From: Sclerotiophoma versabilis
Taxonomy: Eukaryota > Ascomycota > Dothideomycetes > Pleosporales > Didymellaceae
Direction: 5' to 3'
DNA: 64,000 nt
Assembly: GCA_012274445.1 (NCBI GenBank)
Contig: JAAROD010000015.1
Span: 1,612,001 to 1,676,000, forward strand
Of the stretch, positions 41,288 through 53,668 are shown in pieces. The stretch's first letter is position 1. Every line of letters starts with the position of its first letter. The position numbers were made by a program, and so were the translations under genes. The notes under the pieces are model-generated. The model was not told where the DNA came from and made no database searches. It saw only the letters and a program-made list of their open reading frames with translations.

Positions 41288-43815
41288 ATGCCTTCCTTAT
41301 CCCGAAATTGCGTCGCCCAGTTGGAGCACCACCACCACGTCTGCTGCGACTACGACGAGAGCGACGCGGCGGCGGCGGAAACCTACTTTTCCCAGGGCAC
41401 TGCACTCTACATTCTTTCCGGGCACGACTATGGCCGCAAGAGCTCCTTGATTCCGCTCCCGGCCACGCGCGACGTCTGCGCCCAGCGAGCAAAGCCCAGC
41501 TCGATTCTTCCTCACCGCATTAGAGCCCCCGCCCGCCCGCTTCCACAGCGCCCGCCTCGCTCGCTCATGGCTGCCCTCGCATGCTCCCAGCAGCCCGCCC
41601 ACACCATGGCCCCGTACGAGCTGGAGCCGCCCGACCTGACCAACTCCAAGTCGTCCAAGTCGTCCAGCTTCCACTCCGACTCGCTCTCCGACTACATGGG
41701 CCCGGGCGACCTCTCGCACTTTGAGGAGATCAACCTCGACGACCTCAGCGCCGGTCCGAATGTCTTCCCCGTGCCCACCGGCCCCGACCACCGCGTCGTC
41801 TACGAGGCCCGCAGCATCTCGTCCTCGTCGCTCCCGAGCCTGCGCAGCACCCCGCTCGCACACCCGCCTCCGCACTCCTTCCGCGACCTGACCGCCAGGA
41901 AGCCGCAGTATCCGAGCCTGAAGGGCCCCGTCGGCCATGTCGTACGCCAGCAGCCCCACCAGCTGGCACCGGGCAAGATGAGGAGGGGCTTCACATCGCC
42001 CTCGGCCCCGTCCCTGCAAACCATGAACCTGGCCGCGCCAAGACGCTCGTCGCGGTCGCCGTCACCCTCCAGTGCACACGCACCAGCCCCCCGCACCCTC
42101 TCGCGGAAGAGCTCGCGCACACTAGACGTCCTGCCCTCGCCCTCGGCCACCGCCCGGAGACAGTCGTGGCAGGACGCGAAGCGCAAAACAGTCAAGGAGC
42201 GGGAGGCAGAGTGCGACGACGAGGACGACGAGCTGCCCGAGGATGCAGTCATCTGGAACATTCCCATCTCCCCGCGCCCGGCTCAGGAGCGCTCACCGGC
42301 CCCGTCCACCAGCGGCAGCCCGCCGCAGCCATCGCCAGCCGGCAGCACGGCTAGTGCCGGTCCCTCGTCGACGAGGACCTCTCCAGCCCCCCATTCGCGC
42401 TTCCCACAGCCACCGTCGCCAAACACATTACCCAGGAACGAGTCACCGCCTACATTAGAGAGGCAGCGCACGCACACATGGCAGGATACATACGGATCTC
42501 TCGACCCAGATGCGAAGAAGCTGACAGAGGCGCTGGAGGAGTTCCAAGTAGAGTTTGAGCGGAAACAGGAGATAAAGCGACAGCAACCGGGGTTGGCAAG
42601 ATCCACCTCGCTGAACGAGCCCGAGTCCAAATCGAAAAAGCCCACATTGCCGCCTATCCGGAAGAGCGACCCTCTGATCGACCCGTTCCAGCCATCCGCT
42701 GAAAAGCAAAAGTACCTTTCGCGCACTCGTCCCTCGTGGTTACCACCCAAGAACCCGAAGGAGGAGAAGAGGCACCTGAAAGAGTATCAGCGGATGCTGG
42801 CACGCATTGAGGAAGCTGGTAAGTCGAATTGTCCATGTCCAGACGTAGCGAGAAACTGACGACCACAGAACGACTTGAAGCCCAGCGTGCTCAAGAAGAA
42901 GCCCTTGCTCGTGAAAAGGCTTCCCGCATAAAAGCAGAGTACTGGTCGAACCTATTACTCCCCAATTGGGCCACTGAAATGACGAAACCGGATCTGCGTG
43001 CCACCCACAGGAAAATGTGGTGGAACGGCATCCCCCCGCGGTTGCGAGGGCAAGTATGGTCAAAGGCGGTGGGAAACGACCTGGAAGTCACAGAAGGCAC
43101 GTTCAAGATTGCCCTAGAGAAGGCGCAAACAGAAATTAAGCAGCTCGGAACCGATGCGCTGGACGGCCGCTACGCACAGATTCTCGAGAACACACGCTCA
43201 GTCTTCCCCGAGCTAAAGATGTTCGCCGCTCCTTCTACACCAGCTGCAAACGACGAGCAACCACTGCATCAGGACCTCGTAAACGTCTGCTTGGCGTACG
43301 CAACCTACCGTCCTGATATCTCGCACAAGGAGAACGGCATCCACCACATCGCCGCGTTACTACTGCTCAACCTCCCTGCACCGCAGACCTTTATTACATT
43401 GTCGAACCTCCTCAACCGACCACTTCCACTGTCCTTCCTCGTCCACGACCCGAACGCTATCCACGCCGCGTACTCGACCACTCTCCATGCACTCTCAAAG
43501 AAATCGCCCAGCTTTGCAACCCGGTTGGAGGGCCTCCGCGTCGAGCCAAGAGACTATCTGTACCACATGTTCAGCTCACTGTTCTGCGGACGCCTGGGTG
43601 TTGAGCATGCTGCAAGAATCATGGATGTGTACGCTATCGAGAGCGACAAGATCCCGCCGCGAGTTGCAGTAGCAATCTTGTTGGTACTGGAGGGCAGTTG
43701 CACGGAAGGCGAGAAGAGCGTAGTGGAGAAAGTACTGAGCGAGAAGAAGGTCGAAGTGGATGTCGACGAGTTCATGGCGCGGGTCTATGAGGCGGGGAAG
43801 ATGAGTTCGCCATAG
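41288..43815 (+). CDS. TBC (RabGAP-like) domain protein
   Basis: A putative regulator of a Rab GTPase in vesicle traffic. Exons 41288-42818 and 42869-43815 (50-nt intron, A-E junction); 825 residues from the first ATG, or 732 if the ATG at 41567 (MAALACSQQ) or a later one is used, which seems likely because the first ~93 residues look like translated leader. The N-terminal ~500 residues are disordered (SSSFHSDSLSDY, many SP/TP). A short coiled coil (RAQEEALAREKASRIKAEYW) leads into the TBC domain from WWNGIPPRLRGQVWSKAVG to IPPRVAVAILLVLEG. The positions of the two catalytic fingers look altered: ILENTRSVFPEL in place of I-x-x-D-x-x-R, and YRPDISHKENGIHHIAA where YVQG is usual. GAP activity is therefore uncertain. 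Confidence 0.88.
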
Positions 43816-44787
43816 CGACCCGCTTACTATTATTTGTAAAGGAAGAATTGTTGTACAGAAAGAAGGATGAAGAGACGACATAACGCAGCGCAATTCGATT
43901 TGCATTCTGAGCTGCTGTACGCATACGCGACGCACCGCAACACAACGCAACGTACTATTTCCTGCATTTACACCCCGGCGTCGGTCCTTGCCATTACCAG
44001 CCTGTACAGGTCTATCTTTCCTTCATGTCACACTATCTATCTTCTACCATCTATTTGTATATAACTTGGAGACCTGAATACAACGCGAAAGCCCGGCGAG
44101 GCGAGTAGCACCACTGTTACTCAGTTAGTCCAGTCTGCTCCGCCAGCTCAACCATCTCAACCATCTCAACCATCTCACCCTCATTGCAACCACCTCCCAC
44201 GCCTGACCGCTACCTATCTGCCCTCGTATCACGCATTGTCAATGCGTCTCACATAGACCCTGAATCCGGGATGCTCAAACACTCCCCCACCTGTCCATAT
44301 GCCTCTGTCACATGCCACTGTCACCGCGGGGGCTTTCCTTGTGACGTGCGGCCGTTTCGTGGCGTGGCGTGGCGCGGCGCGGCGGCGAGGGGTGCGCAGC
44401 TGAAAGCGCCGATGAGTTTACAGCGGGCGCTACGTTTCAGTGCTGTGACATGTGTCGTGACTCGAGCGCGGCCCTCGTGTTCGGAAGGCGCCGAGGCTGG
44501 ACGTGTGTGGATGGGTAGGAGGAGAGTGGGGGTGAGGCTGAGGAGGCGTTGATTGATGCAGAGTTTAGGAACTAATGGGAGAGGGACGATGAGAGCAAGT
44601 ACATTTTTTTTCATATAGTTCTACGGTTTGAAAGTGAGAAAGCAGTTTGAAACAAAAAACGTAAACATAAGGTCAGGAATAACGAGTAGACATGTACCAA
44701 CAGCCAGCGACAAAGGTGTTCTCCATAAACGATCAATGAAGAATGCAACTAAACCTTTCAGTCAGGTCTTCTCTTGTCTCACGTCGA
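43816..44787. other. Convergent 3' flanks, no gene seen
   Basis: It separates the 3' ends of the TBC gene (+) and the zinc-finger gene (-). A short triplication of ACCATCTCA lies near 44150-44180. No other feature stands out. Confidence 0.5.
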
Positions 44788-45919
44788 TCAGAACTTAGAA
44801 GGGCATCGCTCGATGTCGCTCCAGACAGGGTGAGACTCAAAACAAAACCATACGCTTAGTATCGTGCGGCAATGCTCCCGCACCTCGTCAGGAATGACAT
44901 CGCATTCAGCCCAATAGGCCTTAAGCTTGCTGTACATATTGCCATTAACCAAAGCACACAAAACCTCTTCACGGGGCTTGTTGGGATGCGGGCAATGATC
45001 AGCCAGGAAATGGACACGAAAGCTCTTATGGGTCTCGAAGATGCAAACGTCGGGACAAATGGGACAGAGCACGTTGGCAAGTTCGTAGTGATACCCTTTA
45101 TTCGCAAGAAGAGAGGCGAATCGCTTACGGCCTTTGATGTCATGCTTCTTCAGCAGATGCTGTTGGAGAGTGTCCAGAGCTGAGATGCGAACGCGGAATG
45201 CGCACTTTGGAAGTGGACAGTATCGATAGAATCTAAAGTGATAGAAGCTGAAGTGTCTGCCTCCGGATTCATGCAACGACAAAATATCTTTTGTCAGAAG
45301 CGTTTGGCAGTTTGGCTCGGGGCAAGCAAAAAGTGTTTCGTCATCATGTCCGGCACGGATATGGTCTCTAAGTTTGTCGAGTCTGGTGAAAGAGTATTTG
45401 CACTCTTGCGCGGTACAACGGAACTCTCGATCGTTCTCGTGCAACTTGCGATGGCGGGTCAAGTCGCCTTTACGCTTGAATGGTTTCGATCCACACTTCG
45501 GATGGTCGCAGATGAAGGTCGAGGCGGCATTGGTCGCTGCGCTGCCAAGTTGATTCGCTTGCTCTATTGCTGTTGGAGGGGTCCACATTGATATGGAATC
45601 TCTTTGCCCTTCAGTTAGCTCATGTCTTTTTTTTTACTTACCGATCACCAGGCTGCGCCTCAGCGCCCTGGTCACCATCAGGCTTCCAATGAAAGACATC
45701 GCGCCAAGGCCCGTTGTCAAGATCCTCGTTAAATGCGGACCAGTCGTTGGCGTCCACGTCAATATCCTCCTGGAGTGAGGCAAGCGTGATGTCGGCAAAA
45801 GGTCGAGGAATGGCCTGATCAATCTCTTCTTGCAGTCTCGCCCAGTCGTATGAGGCAGGATCCTCATCTATTGCAGCAAGCTGCATGCTGTACTCCTGGT
45901 TTTCGATGTAATAAGACAT
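44788..45919 (-). CDS. C2H2 zinc-finger protein
   Basis: Probably a nuclear DNA-binding protein. Exons on the minus strand: 45642-45919 and 44788-45601; about 363 residues. I start at ATG 45919 (MSYYIENQEYSMQL); the frame is open upstream to 46141 but has no ATG there. The junction is R-D (CG|A GAT), using an acceptor GGGCAAAG right after a CTAAC branch site. The acidic N-terminal ~90 residues (DEDPASYDWARLQEEIDQ) may be an activation region. Zinc fingers: CDHPKCGSKPFKRKGDLTRH, CTAQECKYSFTRLDKLRDH and CPLPKCAFRVRISALDTLQQ (each followed by the second His), plus a less regular CPICPDVC...H...H unit. The C-terminal ~60 residues are not assigned. Targets are unknown. Confidence 0.8.
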
Positions 45920-46772
45920 GGTGGACAAGGCTGAAGGGCGTGCGTATGCGGCGATTGGTCGAGCGTGGGGAGTGGGCTGAGAAACCGGTGATCGTGTGCG
46001 GTGACGGCTTGCGGAGGAAAGTTCTTGCGGCGTGAAAAGGGTAGGAGGAAGGCGCGGAAACGGATGGGAATGGGAGTGGGGAGCGTGGTGACTATATCCC
46101 TCAGAGCCATGCTCGCCACTGTCTGCCAAGCTGGAGGGCAACTGACCTTGTCAATTGGCGCTTTTCGCCCTGTCCCCCACTTACATGGGTACTAAAGGAC
46201 AGTCGCTGTCGGGCTACTTACTGTGTAAAAACTTAGGTATGCATGCTTACCATTTGAAAATCAAACAGCGTCAATCCACGCCCTCTCTTGCAGATTTGTG
46301 ACACTGCGTATGGCTACAGCCACTGCTGCACGTGACTTTTTCACCATTTCATGTGCGTTGGAAGCTCCCAGACTGACAGACTGTGATATCGATTGCACTG
46401 TATACTTTGAAGCTATGGTGACAGTAATGGGAGAGACGTGTGGGCATCTGGTCTCTGAGTATGGAGGGCCAGTACAGCCATCATATGTCGCTCATCGTCA
46501 GTTGCAGGAGCAGGAAATATATGAGGGCCTACCATGAAGTCAATTTGGATTGTAAAAGAGAGATCGTTCCTGGAAGTCATCAAGACCTAAATGACTCGGT
46601 GCCGGCTCGGCAGGGTGGGTCCGAAGTATGCAACCCCAGACGTCGAGGATGTTTGCCACAGCCTTCGCCGCTCGTTAGCTTTCGATGCTTTGTAAAAGCT
46701 CTCCGACATTCGCACACCATGATAAGACACTGTCCGTAAGCTGGTTCGCAGTGCAGACCTTTAACGACAAGT
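45920..46772. other. Divergent promoter region between zinc-finger (-) and LCCL (+) genes
   Basis: It contains both 5' flanks. Several short ORFs were seen but none is supported. Confidence 0.5.
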
Positions 46773-48761
46773 ATGGTCAAGTCTGCAGTGACTGCGACCG
46801 CGGCACCGGTAGACCTCGAGATTGGAGGAAGCAGGGACCAGATCGCCGCCAGTGGGTCGTCATCGTTCACCCCAGAGGGCACCCCCTCGAAAGCCGCGAC
46901 TCCGCGTAGAAGCCTCGAATTTGAAGATCGCCAACCTCAGCAACGTTCGTTCGTGACGAAAACATGGAGGAAGGCAGAGCAAAGACTGCCCGCTCCGGTC
47001 ACGCGATGGAGCCGCAAAGCGATTGCATGGATCAAGGGACCTGAACCTCCCGTGTTGCACCGCATCAAGCCGCTGTTCGAGCCTGTACAGACATGTCCTG
47101 CGCGCCTGGTCGCGCGCTCACCCAAGCCTGTGCGCTTCTGCCTCTTCGCTGCTGCATTCATACTTTGGGTGGTGCTATTTGGCGTTATCATCAGCGACTT
47201 CGGCTTGCCTACGAATCTCGCAGGTTATGGAGCGCCCGTCAGATTGGGCTGTGCTGCACAGTTATGGTGTGTACAGCGAACGCTTGCGAATTTTCGGCCT
47301 TACTGACTAACTTCCAGGCCCAATGCGCAAAGCTGCGGCGTAGACGGACGTAATTGCCTTCCCTTCGACGACTCTGCCTTCGCGTTCAATTGTCCAGCAG
47401 ACTGCGCAGACACCCAAGTCTTGAACCCCCGAGCAATTGGCAACCGGTCAATCGTGTATCGGCCACTGGTAGTGGGAGGTACACAGGACACTATAACGGA
47501 CAATGCACTTGTATACCGTGGCGATTCGTTCGTTTGCGGAGCAGCAATACACGCAGGCATAATCAAGAACGGGCGAGGCGGGTGCGGAGTCGTCTCTCTA
47601 GTAGGTGAGAGGAGCAGCTACGGTACTGTTAGCAGGAACGGCATATCAAGTGTGGGCTTCGACTCCAGCTTTCCTCTATCGTTCGCGTTCAACCAAACGG
47701 CGCAGATTGTCAGTGCTTCAGAGAAGTGCCGGGACCCTCGATGGAACCTCCTCGTCCTGTCTACCATCTTCACTGCGCTATTTGCTCTCTTTACTTCTAG
47801 CCCTGCTACCTTTTTTGTGCCGATCTTCGTCATCGTCTTCTTCCAGATTGCGATGGCTTCTGATCCACCTTCGTACTCTAACTATCCCTCCCTGGCTTCC
47901 ACGACACTCGGCCGCTTTCTCCCGGCGGCGTTTGTGGCTGCATTCATGTACCGTTTTAGCGTTTGCAAGACGCTTGTCAATTGCAAGGCACACGTAGAAA
48001 AGGCCATCCTCTGGGTTGGCGGATGCTGGGTGGGGGCTCTGGGCAACTACACCTTTGAGCAAATCCCCATACAGCGGCTTACATCGCACGACCTGCGTCA
48101 GCAACCCGGCGCCATCACCGCACTGATCATCATCGTGCTGGTTCTGTTCGCTATCGTGCTGTACCAGGCTTGGTGTTTCCGGACGGAAGGGCGTCTACCC
48201 AGAATGCTAGGACTGTACGCAATACTAGGCGTTGGCCTGCTTATTTGTTTGGGTATTCCGAAGTTGAGTCTGAGGATACACCATTACATCCTTGCTCTGC
48301 TACTCCTGCCAGGCACATCGATGCAGACACGGGTCAGTCTCTTGTGTCAAGGAATTTTGATTGGTCTGTTCATCAACGGTATTGCACGTTGGGGCTTCGA
48401 TCCCGTCTTACAGACCGCTGCAGCTTTACGAGGTGATGCAGAGCTCGGCTCCGGCATACCATCGGTTGTGGCAGCCGTCAGTGGCAACAACGTTACTTTC
48501 ATGTGGGACAGCATACTGCGCGGCTACGAGGGTGTCAGCGTAATTGTCAACGATGTAGAAAGATACAGAGGTGTCCACGCTGGCAGCGATGGAAACTTCA
48601 CGTGGACAAGACAGGCCAGCGAAAGCCCAGAGTACTTCCGCTTTGGATTCATCAACTATCTGCCCTTTGGCAGCGTCTCGTACAGCGATTTTACGAGAGC
48701 AGGCGTCTTTTGGCCAAACAGCACATGGAGCGATCCTGCGCCTGGTCGTTCATTGTATTGA
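46773..48761 (+). CDS. LCCL-domain multi-pass membrane protein
   Basis: An integral membrane protein of unknown role. Exons 46773-47266 and 47318-48761 (51-nt intron, codon TG|G); 645 residues. The N-terminal ~125 residues are cytoplasmic-type, Ser-rich then basic. TM1 is FCLFAAAFILWVVLFGVIIS. A lumenal segment with Cys pairs (CGVDGRNC, CPADC) leads to an LCCL domain: YRGDSFVCGAAIHAGII, GRGGCGVV, SRNGISSVGFDSS. At least seven further hydrophobic segments follow (for example LLVLSTIFTALFALF, ALIIIVLVLFAIVLYQAW, LLICLGIP), then a lumenal tail with possible N-glycosylation sites (NNVTF, NFTW, NSTW). LCCL domains elsewhere are extracellular and may bind lipopolysaccharide or other ligands; the fungal multi-TM class is not characterised as far as I know. 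Confidence 0.88.
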
Positions 48762-48957
48762 GATGGTATAGGTATAGACTTCGCAAATCAATCAAATGCA
48801 TTCGTATCTCCTGATGTTGTCTCTATCCATAATGTGTGTCATAAGTTTTGTCTATCCAGTCATGACGGCATGCCTCATATCTTGTCATACAGCGCCTGAT
48901 AAATGCCCAGCCCAAATACTCCATACCTGAAATACATGTTCTCAATCGTGAAAGATC

Positions 48958-49676
48958 TCATCCAAACAGAGACCTCCAGATCCACCTCATGCCGACCCAA
49001 AACCCAACAATACTAAACACCATGGTAGCAACCATGACCACAATAACTTTCCCCTGGCTATCGAACGCATCACTAACCTCTAAGCGTGCAACCTTCCGGA
49101 TCTTCTTGTTGAGATGCCAGCTCTGCTTTCTCCTCTTCTTCTTGCCTTCTCTCCCCTCTTTGGACTCGGATGTTCCGTCCAACTGCCCATCCTTCGGCGC
49201 AATAGCATCGCTGGGCTCGACATGCCCAGTTGCGCCACGCCGACTCCAGGTCGAATCGTGCTGATCCTGGTAGGGTTCGGGATCGAGCCAGGAGGATGGG
49301 AAGAGGTAGGCCAGATACGACGAGGGAGGGGTGTGGGCTGCGGTGCGGCGGGCGCGGTCTTGGGCGTTTACAAGGAAGAGGGAAACGAGGAAGGAGGTGA
49401 AGAGGACGGGTGTGAGGATGATCTGTACCTCTTGGTTGAGCATTTTTGACGTTGAGGGCTCAGCAATGTGGATTGGCTTACCCTCGTTAGGAGTGATTCT
49501 GGCTTGTCTTCTTCGATCAAGGTTGCGCTCAATGTGGGGGATGGCAAGGGTGTTGCTGCTAGCTTTGCGAATTCCTCATCGTGGTGCTTCTTGTGTCTGC
49601 GCCTCGCAGCTGGAGGTGATGGAGGTGGACTGGGTGGCAGGAACTGCTTCTGGCGGTGCTCGTGTGAGGTGGCCAT
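48958..49676 (-). CDS. Small two-TM protein, unknown function
   Basis: Not recognised. The model on the minus strand is 49482-49676 joined to 48958-49422 (59-nt intron), 219 residues, giving LLTR-IILTPVLF at the junction. The N-terminal tail is Pro/His/Lys-rich (PPSPPPSPPAARRRHKKHH). A first hydrophobic segment IILTPVLFTSFLVSLFLV follows, then a polar middle with a basic stretch (KEGREGKKKRRKQS), then a second TM near the C terminus (VIVVMVATMVFSIVGFWVGM). An alternative is translation from the ATG at 49443 without the first exon. ER or organelle-membrane residence is a guess from the layout. Confidence 0.6.
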
Positions 49677-50572
49677 GGTGCACCATGAGCTTCAGATGCA
49701 CCAACTATGTGGAAGATCAGGAACGGCAGGAGGTTGATGCAAGGCGCTTGCAATTAGCAGTGGTGTAGGCCAGAGTAGTTCCTTAGCAGATGCGCGACGT
49801 AGAGCTTCGTGCGAGAGCTCGTGTCTGCGTTGGGTTGTTTCTAGAGCGGTATCCACCGGAATGACGTCCCTGTTGCTATCACTGTATCGGTAGGGCTGCT
49901 AGCCCTGCGCAGATCCCAGGCACCATGCCATCACCGTTCCACGCTCTAGACTCCAAGGTGAGCCCTGTGAGAACGTGGTGCCAAGCAACTGGGCATTTGC
50001 ATGTCGGAGCCCGCGGATGTTCGTTTTCTCCGCAATCTCCAGAATGATCCGATCCAAGAAACCAGCACAGCCTCACCTCGCACTGCAGATGTGCTCATTG
50101 GCTTTGGCCTCGCAACCAAGGCCGAAAGCAGCCCGTGCTCGCAGCAACAATCTCTCCGACTAACACCTGGCAACGCATTTAACGGCTGCCTAGAGCTAGG
50201 GGAGGGATCAGATATAGGATTGCTGCCCTTAAGCAGGCACGTCTCAGTCAGCAGAGCTCCTTGTAGCGGGAAGCGGAACCACACTTTTGAGTGCTGAGCT
50301 AATCCACGGACGAACTGTCGTCCGACCCTCTTCAGTTCGCTTTGATTCCACCACTATCGTCGCAGAACCTGGCATCTGCGATTTTTACGATTTTTACGAT
50401 TTGATCACACTGTATTCATCATCGATCTCAACTGAGCATACGGATTTCGATTTTGATCCGAGTCGTGTTCTTATACGTTGTGGACTGCATCCCGGAAGCA
50501 CAGGATAGTCCGGACGAAACTTTCGCAGTAGTACGGCAGTGCGAAACTTGTGCGAGGAAACCCACCACCAAG
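49677..50572. other. Intergenic region upstream of the Zn2Cys6 gene
   Basis: No gene supported; ORFs at 49946-50284 and 50001-50297 are opposite-strand reflections without family features. The motif GATTTTTAC is tandemly repeated near 50378-50400. The promoter of the transcription factor must lie here. Confidence 0.5.
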
Positions 50573-53314
50573 ATGCCAAAGGAACAGTCGTTGCCGACGC
50601 GGAAGAAGATGCGGAAGGGCACGCATAGTTGCTTCGAATGTACGTTCGTCCGGTCTTTGCTTTCTGCAATCGTTCGTCTTACATTCGCCTTTCTTCCCCG
50701 CTTCACCTACATACTATCAATACAACTGCTTTCTATTTTCTCCCACTCGCCCATACGTCTCCATTTTCAATCCATCTCTGACGTACCCTAGGTCGTCGCC
50801 GCAAGATTCGATGCATCTTCCAGTCCGACAACCCAGATGTGTGCTCAGAATGCTTCGCCAGAGGCAGCCCATGTATCGACCAGGAGAATGCAAACCCAGA
50901 AGTTGTCGTCGACCACAGGAAGAACCTTCGTGAAAGAGTCTCACGCCTGGAGGCTCTCGTTGATTCGTTGTTAGAAGATAAGACTGTCAAGTCAGAGAGC
51001 CCAGGTTACCAGAGTCGGAGTCAGAGTCAGAGTCAAGCAGAGACGGCGTCACCAAAAAATATCTACACCAGAGATACCTTCCCTCCAACACCACTGTCAT
51101 CTGAAGCCTCATCGAACATTCTGAGAGATAACCAACGCGTGCCTTCCAACACTGGGCGCCATCACATTCCTATCCTCTCGGTCTTTGAGGATGCAGTAAG
51201 TTGCTCTGCTTGCCACTTCAATCTCGCTTTGCTTACCGTCACAGCTCAACGATGCCGAGGAGAAGATCAAAGCGCGCATGGGCCCCCAACACAAGCCCCT
51301 GCTTTCACAATCACAGAATGGAACTGACGATCGATATACCGTGGTCAACAAACACCCTGATGATTTACCAGAAGAATCACCTGCTGTATCAGCGAAGCGG
51401 GAGAGAGTGAAGCAGGCTCTCTTTGCTATGCTTCCTTCCTACGACCAGCTCACAAGGATCCTGAACAGCAACAGCGAATGGTGGCAAACCTGGAGACGAA
51501 AGTGTAGCGGTACATCCGGCCCTGACCAGACGCTGGCACAGTTCGCAACACAAGCCCTGACGAGTAGTAACATTGGAGCCATTGGCACTGTTGTCTTGGC
51601 TGTTGGTATATGTTCTTCAGCGGAGGACAACGATGTCGAGCGATACATCGAAGCCGTTGACCGATGGGTGCTGTCTGATGACGAGTATGCTGCAAGTCTC
51701 GAGGGTATGGAATGCCTCATTCTGAAGTCAAAGTGGTTCGCCGATGTCGGTCAGCCACGGCGGGCTTGGATCTGCTATCGCAAGGGATTGATGTATGCTC
51801 AGCTCATGGTATGTCTGCGGCTTCATTCACACGTGTTTCACAGCTAATAACCGTAGGGCCTGCATCGCAAGCGCACCGCATCAGTAGCTCACGAGAGTAT
51901 TTGGTGGAGCCTATACCACGGCGATCGCTTCGTGTCTCTTCTGCTTGGTCTTCCATACGGCATCAGCGACTCACATTGCGATCTTACAATGCCCGATCTT
52001 GGCGGAGAGTTCATGCATCCGTCCATCTTCATCACCAATGTTTCCAAGCTTGCAGGACGAGTCGTCGACCGCAACCAAGGCGTTGCCGAGCAGTCCTTTG
52101 CTTGGGCCTTGCAGCTCGATCAGGAACTCGAAGACCTATGGAAGAAGCTTGACCCTAGCTGGCTGGACTACTCTGAGCTTCTTGCAACCCCAGAGTCCAA
52201 CGCTGCCGAGCTGCGTGAGCGAATCATGGCGCAGATCATCTTCCACCAGATCCGCGTCTATCTTCATCTGCCCTTCATGCTCAAGTCAGCCACGAATTCG
52301 CGCTTCACGTACTCGCGCACCGCCTGTCTGAACGGCTCGCGAGAGGTCCTGCGCCTTTACCAGGCCATGCGCACTGGTACCGTGCAGCCACTCTACGAAT
52401 GCAAGGCGGTAGACTTCATCGGCTTCACCTCCGCAGTACTCATCCAAATCGGCCTCTTCAATTTCACTGCGGTGACTGCTACCGGAGCTCCAGACGCCAG
52501 CAAGATGAAAGAAATTGAAGCCGACATCCGGCTCATCGAGATCAGTATTGACATCTTCCGACGTGCGTCGAGCGAGAAGGGCGGGAAAGTGGCGCTCCAA
52601 TCCGCCGAAGTGCTTGAGAAGATGCAGGCCAAGTTCAGAGGTGGATCCAACGCAACCAACGGCCCATGCGGCGACGGCGACGGCGACGACCTCGTCATCC
52701 CATACTTTGGCACAATCTCCATCCGCAGGGGCGGCCAGCCTCTCAAATCACCTATCCCACATCCACCCGCCCTGTCCCCCACAGCATCCATCTCAGGCCG
52801 AAGCACAGGCACAGGCACAAGCGCAGGACAGCCGTTGTACACGCCCACAAGCGAAAAGAGCGGACTAGGCGGGACAAGCACCTTCTCACAGCCGCAGACA
52901 GCAGGAACCCAGTCTATAAACCCAACATCCAAATCCTCCCTGTCCGCACACACACCCGCCACCTCGACGTTCGCTCTCGACCCCAGCCCCTTCGTCTCGT
53001 ACGACGGCTTCTACAACTTCACCGCCCTGGCCGAGGACAAAGCGCCCAGCCCAGGTATGGGTATGGGCACGAGCACAGGCGTAGGCACAGGTACAGGCAC
53101 AAGCATAGGCACCGGCGTCAAAGACGACAGCATGAGCAACTTCCCCCTCCCCACGAACAACTTCAGCTGGCAGAATATGCCCATGGACATTGACCAGGAC
53201 TGGAGCTGGTTCTTGAACGACAATCAGACGCAGGGCGTGGGCACGGGGAGCGCGTATCCCGTCAACCAGGGCACGATGGATGCGTTCAGCACGGGCTTCA
53301 CTGGGTTTGGATGA
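50573..53314 (+). CDS. Zn(II)2Cys6 fungal transcription factor
   Basis: A DNA-binding regulator of the Gal4 type. Exons 50573-50639, 50792-51195, 51245-51808, 51857-53314; 830 residues, phases consistent. The first intron interrupts the zinc cluster, and splicing restores C-x2-C-x6-C-x9-C-x2-C-x6-C from residue ~20 (starting CFECRRRKIRC). A short coiled coil (LRERVSRLEALVDSLLEDK) for dimerisation follows the cluster. The middle contains the fungal-specific regulator region (AWICYRKGLMYAQLM, ESIWWSLYHGDRFVSLLLG, which resembles the conserved part of that domain). The C-terminal third is low-complexity with a Gly/Thr tract (TGVGTGTGTSIGTG) and acidic-aromatic patches (MDIDQDWSWFLND) that may activate. 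Targets cannot be named. Confidence 0.92.
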
Positions 53315-53602
53315 GAGTGAGAGAGAATGTGAGAGAGGAGAAAATGGTGGGCGAGGAGATTTGATTCTTACGTTATGTTATGATATGATATGATATAGAA
53401 GCGGGATTTTTTGGGAGGGGATTTTGGTTCTGTTTGGGCTTGATATCCGGGGTTATGTTGGGACAAGTCTACTTTCGCTATTAGGCAGGAATTGTTTTCA
53501 CGCAGGAATTGCTTAGGCATGAATTATATGATTTGTCTTCTTTATTGGTCGAGCGTCTGGGTCGTTGTTGTAGATTGACCTACTCAAAGGCATCCACCAG
53601 GC

Positions 53603-53663
53603 AGAAACTAGAAACTAGAAACTAGAACTAGAAACTAGAAACTAGAACTAGAAGTAGAAACTA
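53603..53663. repeat. Heptamer microsatellite (GAAACTA/GAACTA)n
   Basis: About nine tandem units of 6-7 bases lie directly beyond the ARPC1 stop, probably in its 3' UTR. Likely length-variable. Confidence 0.8.
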
Positions 53664-53668
53664 CGCGT

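Noticed and set aside
45920..46141. N-terminal extension of the C2H2 protein
   Set aside because: No ATG in the added part; it would need a TTG start, while ATG 45919 begins a plausible acidic N terminus.
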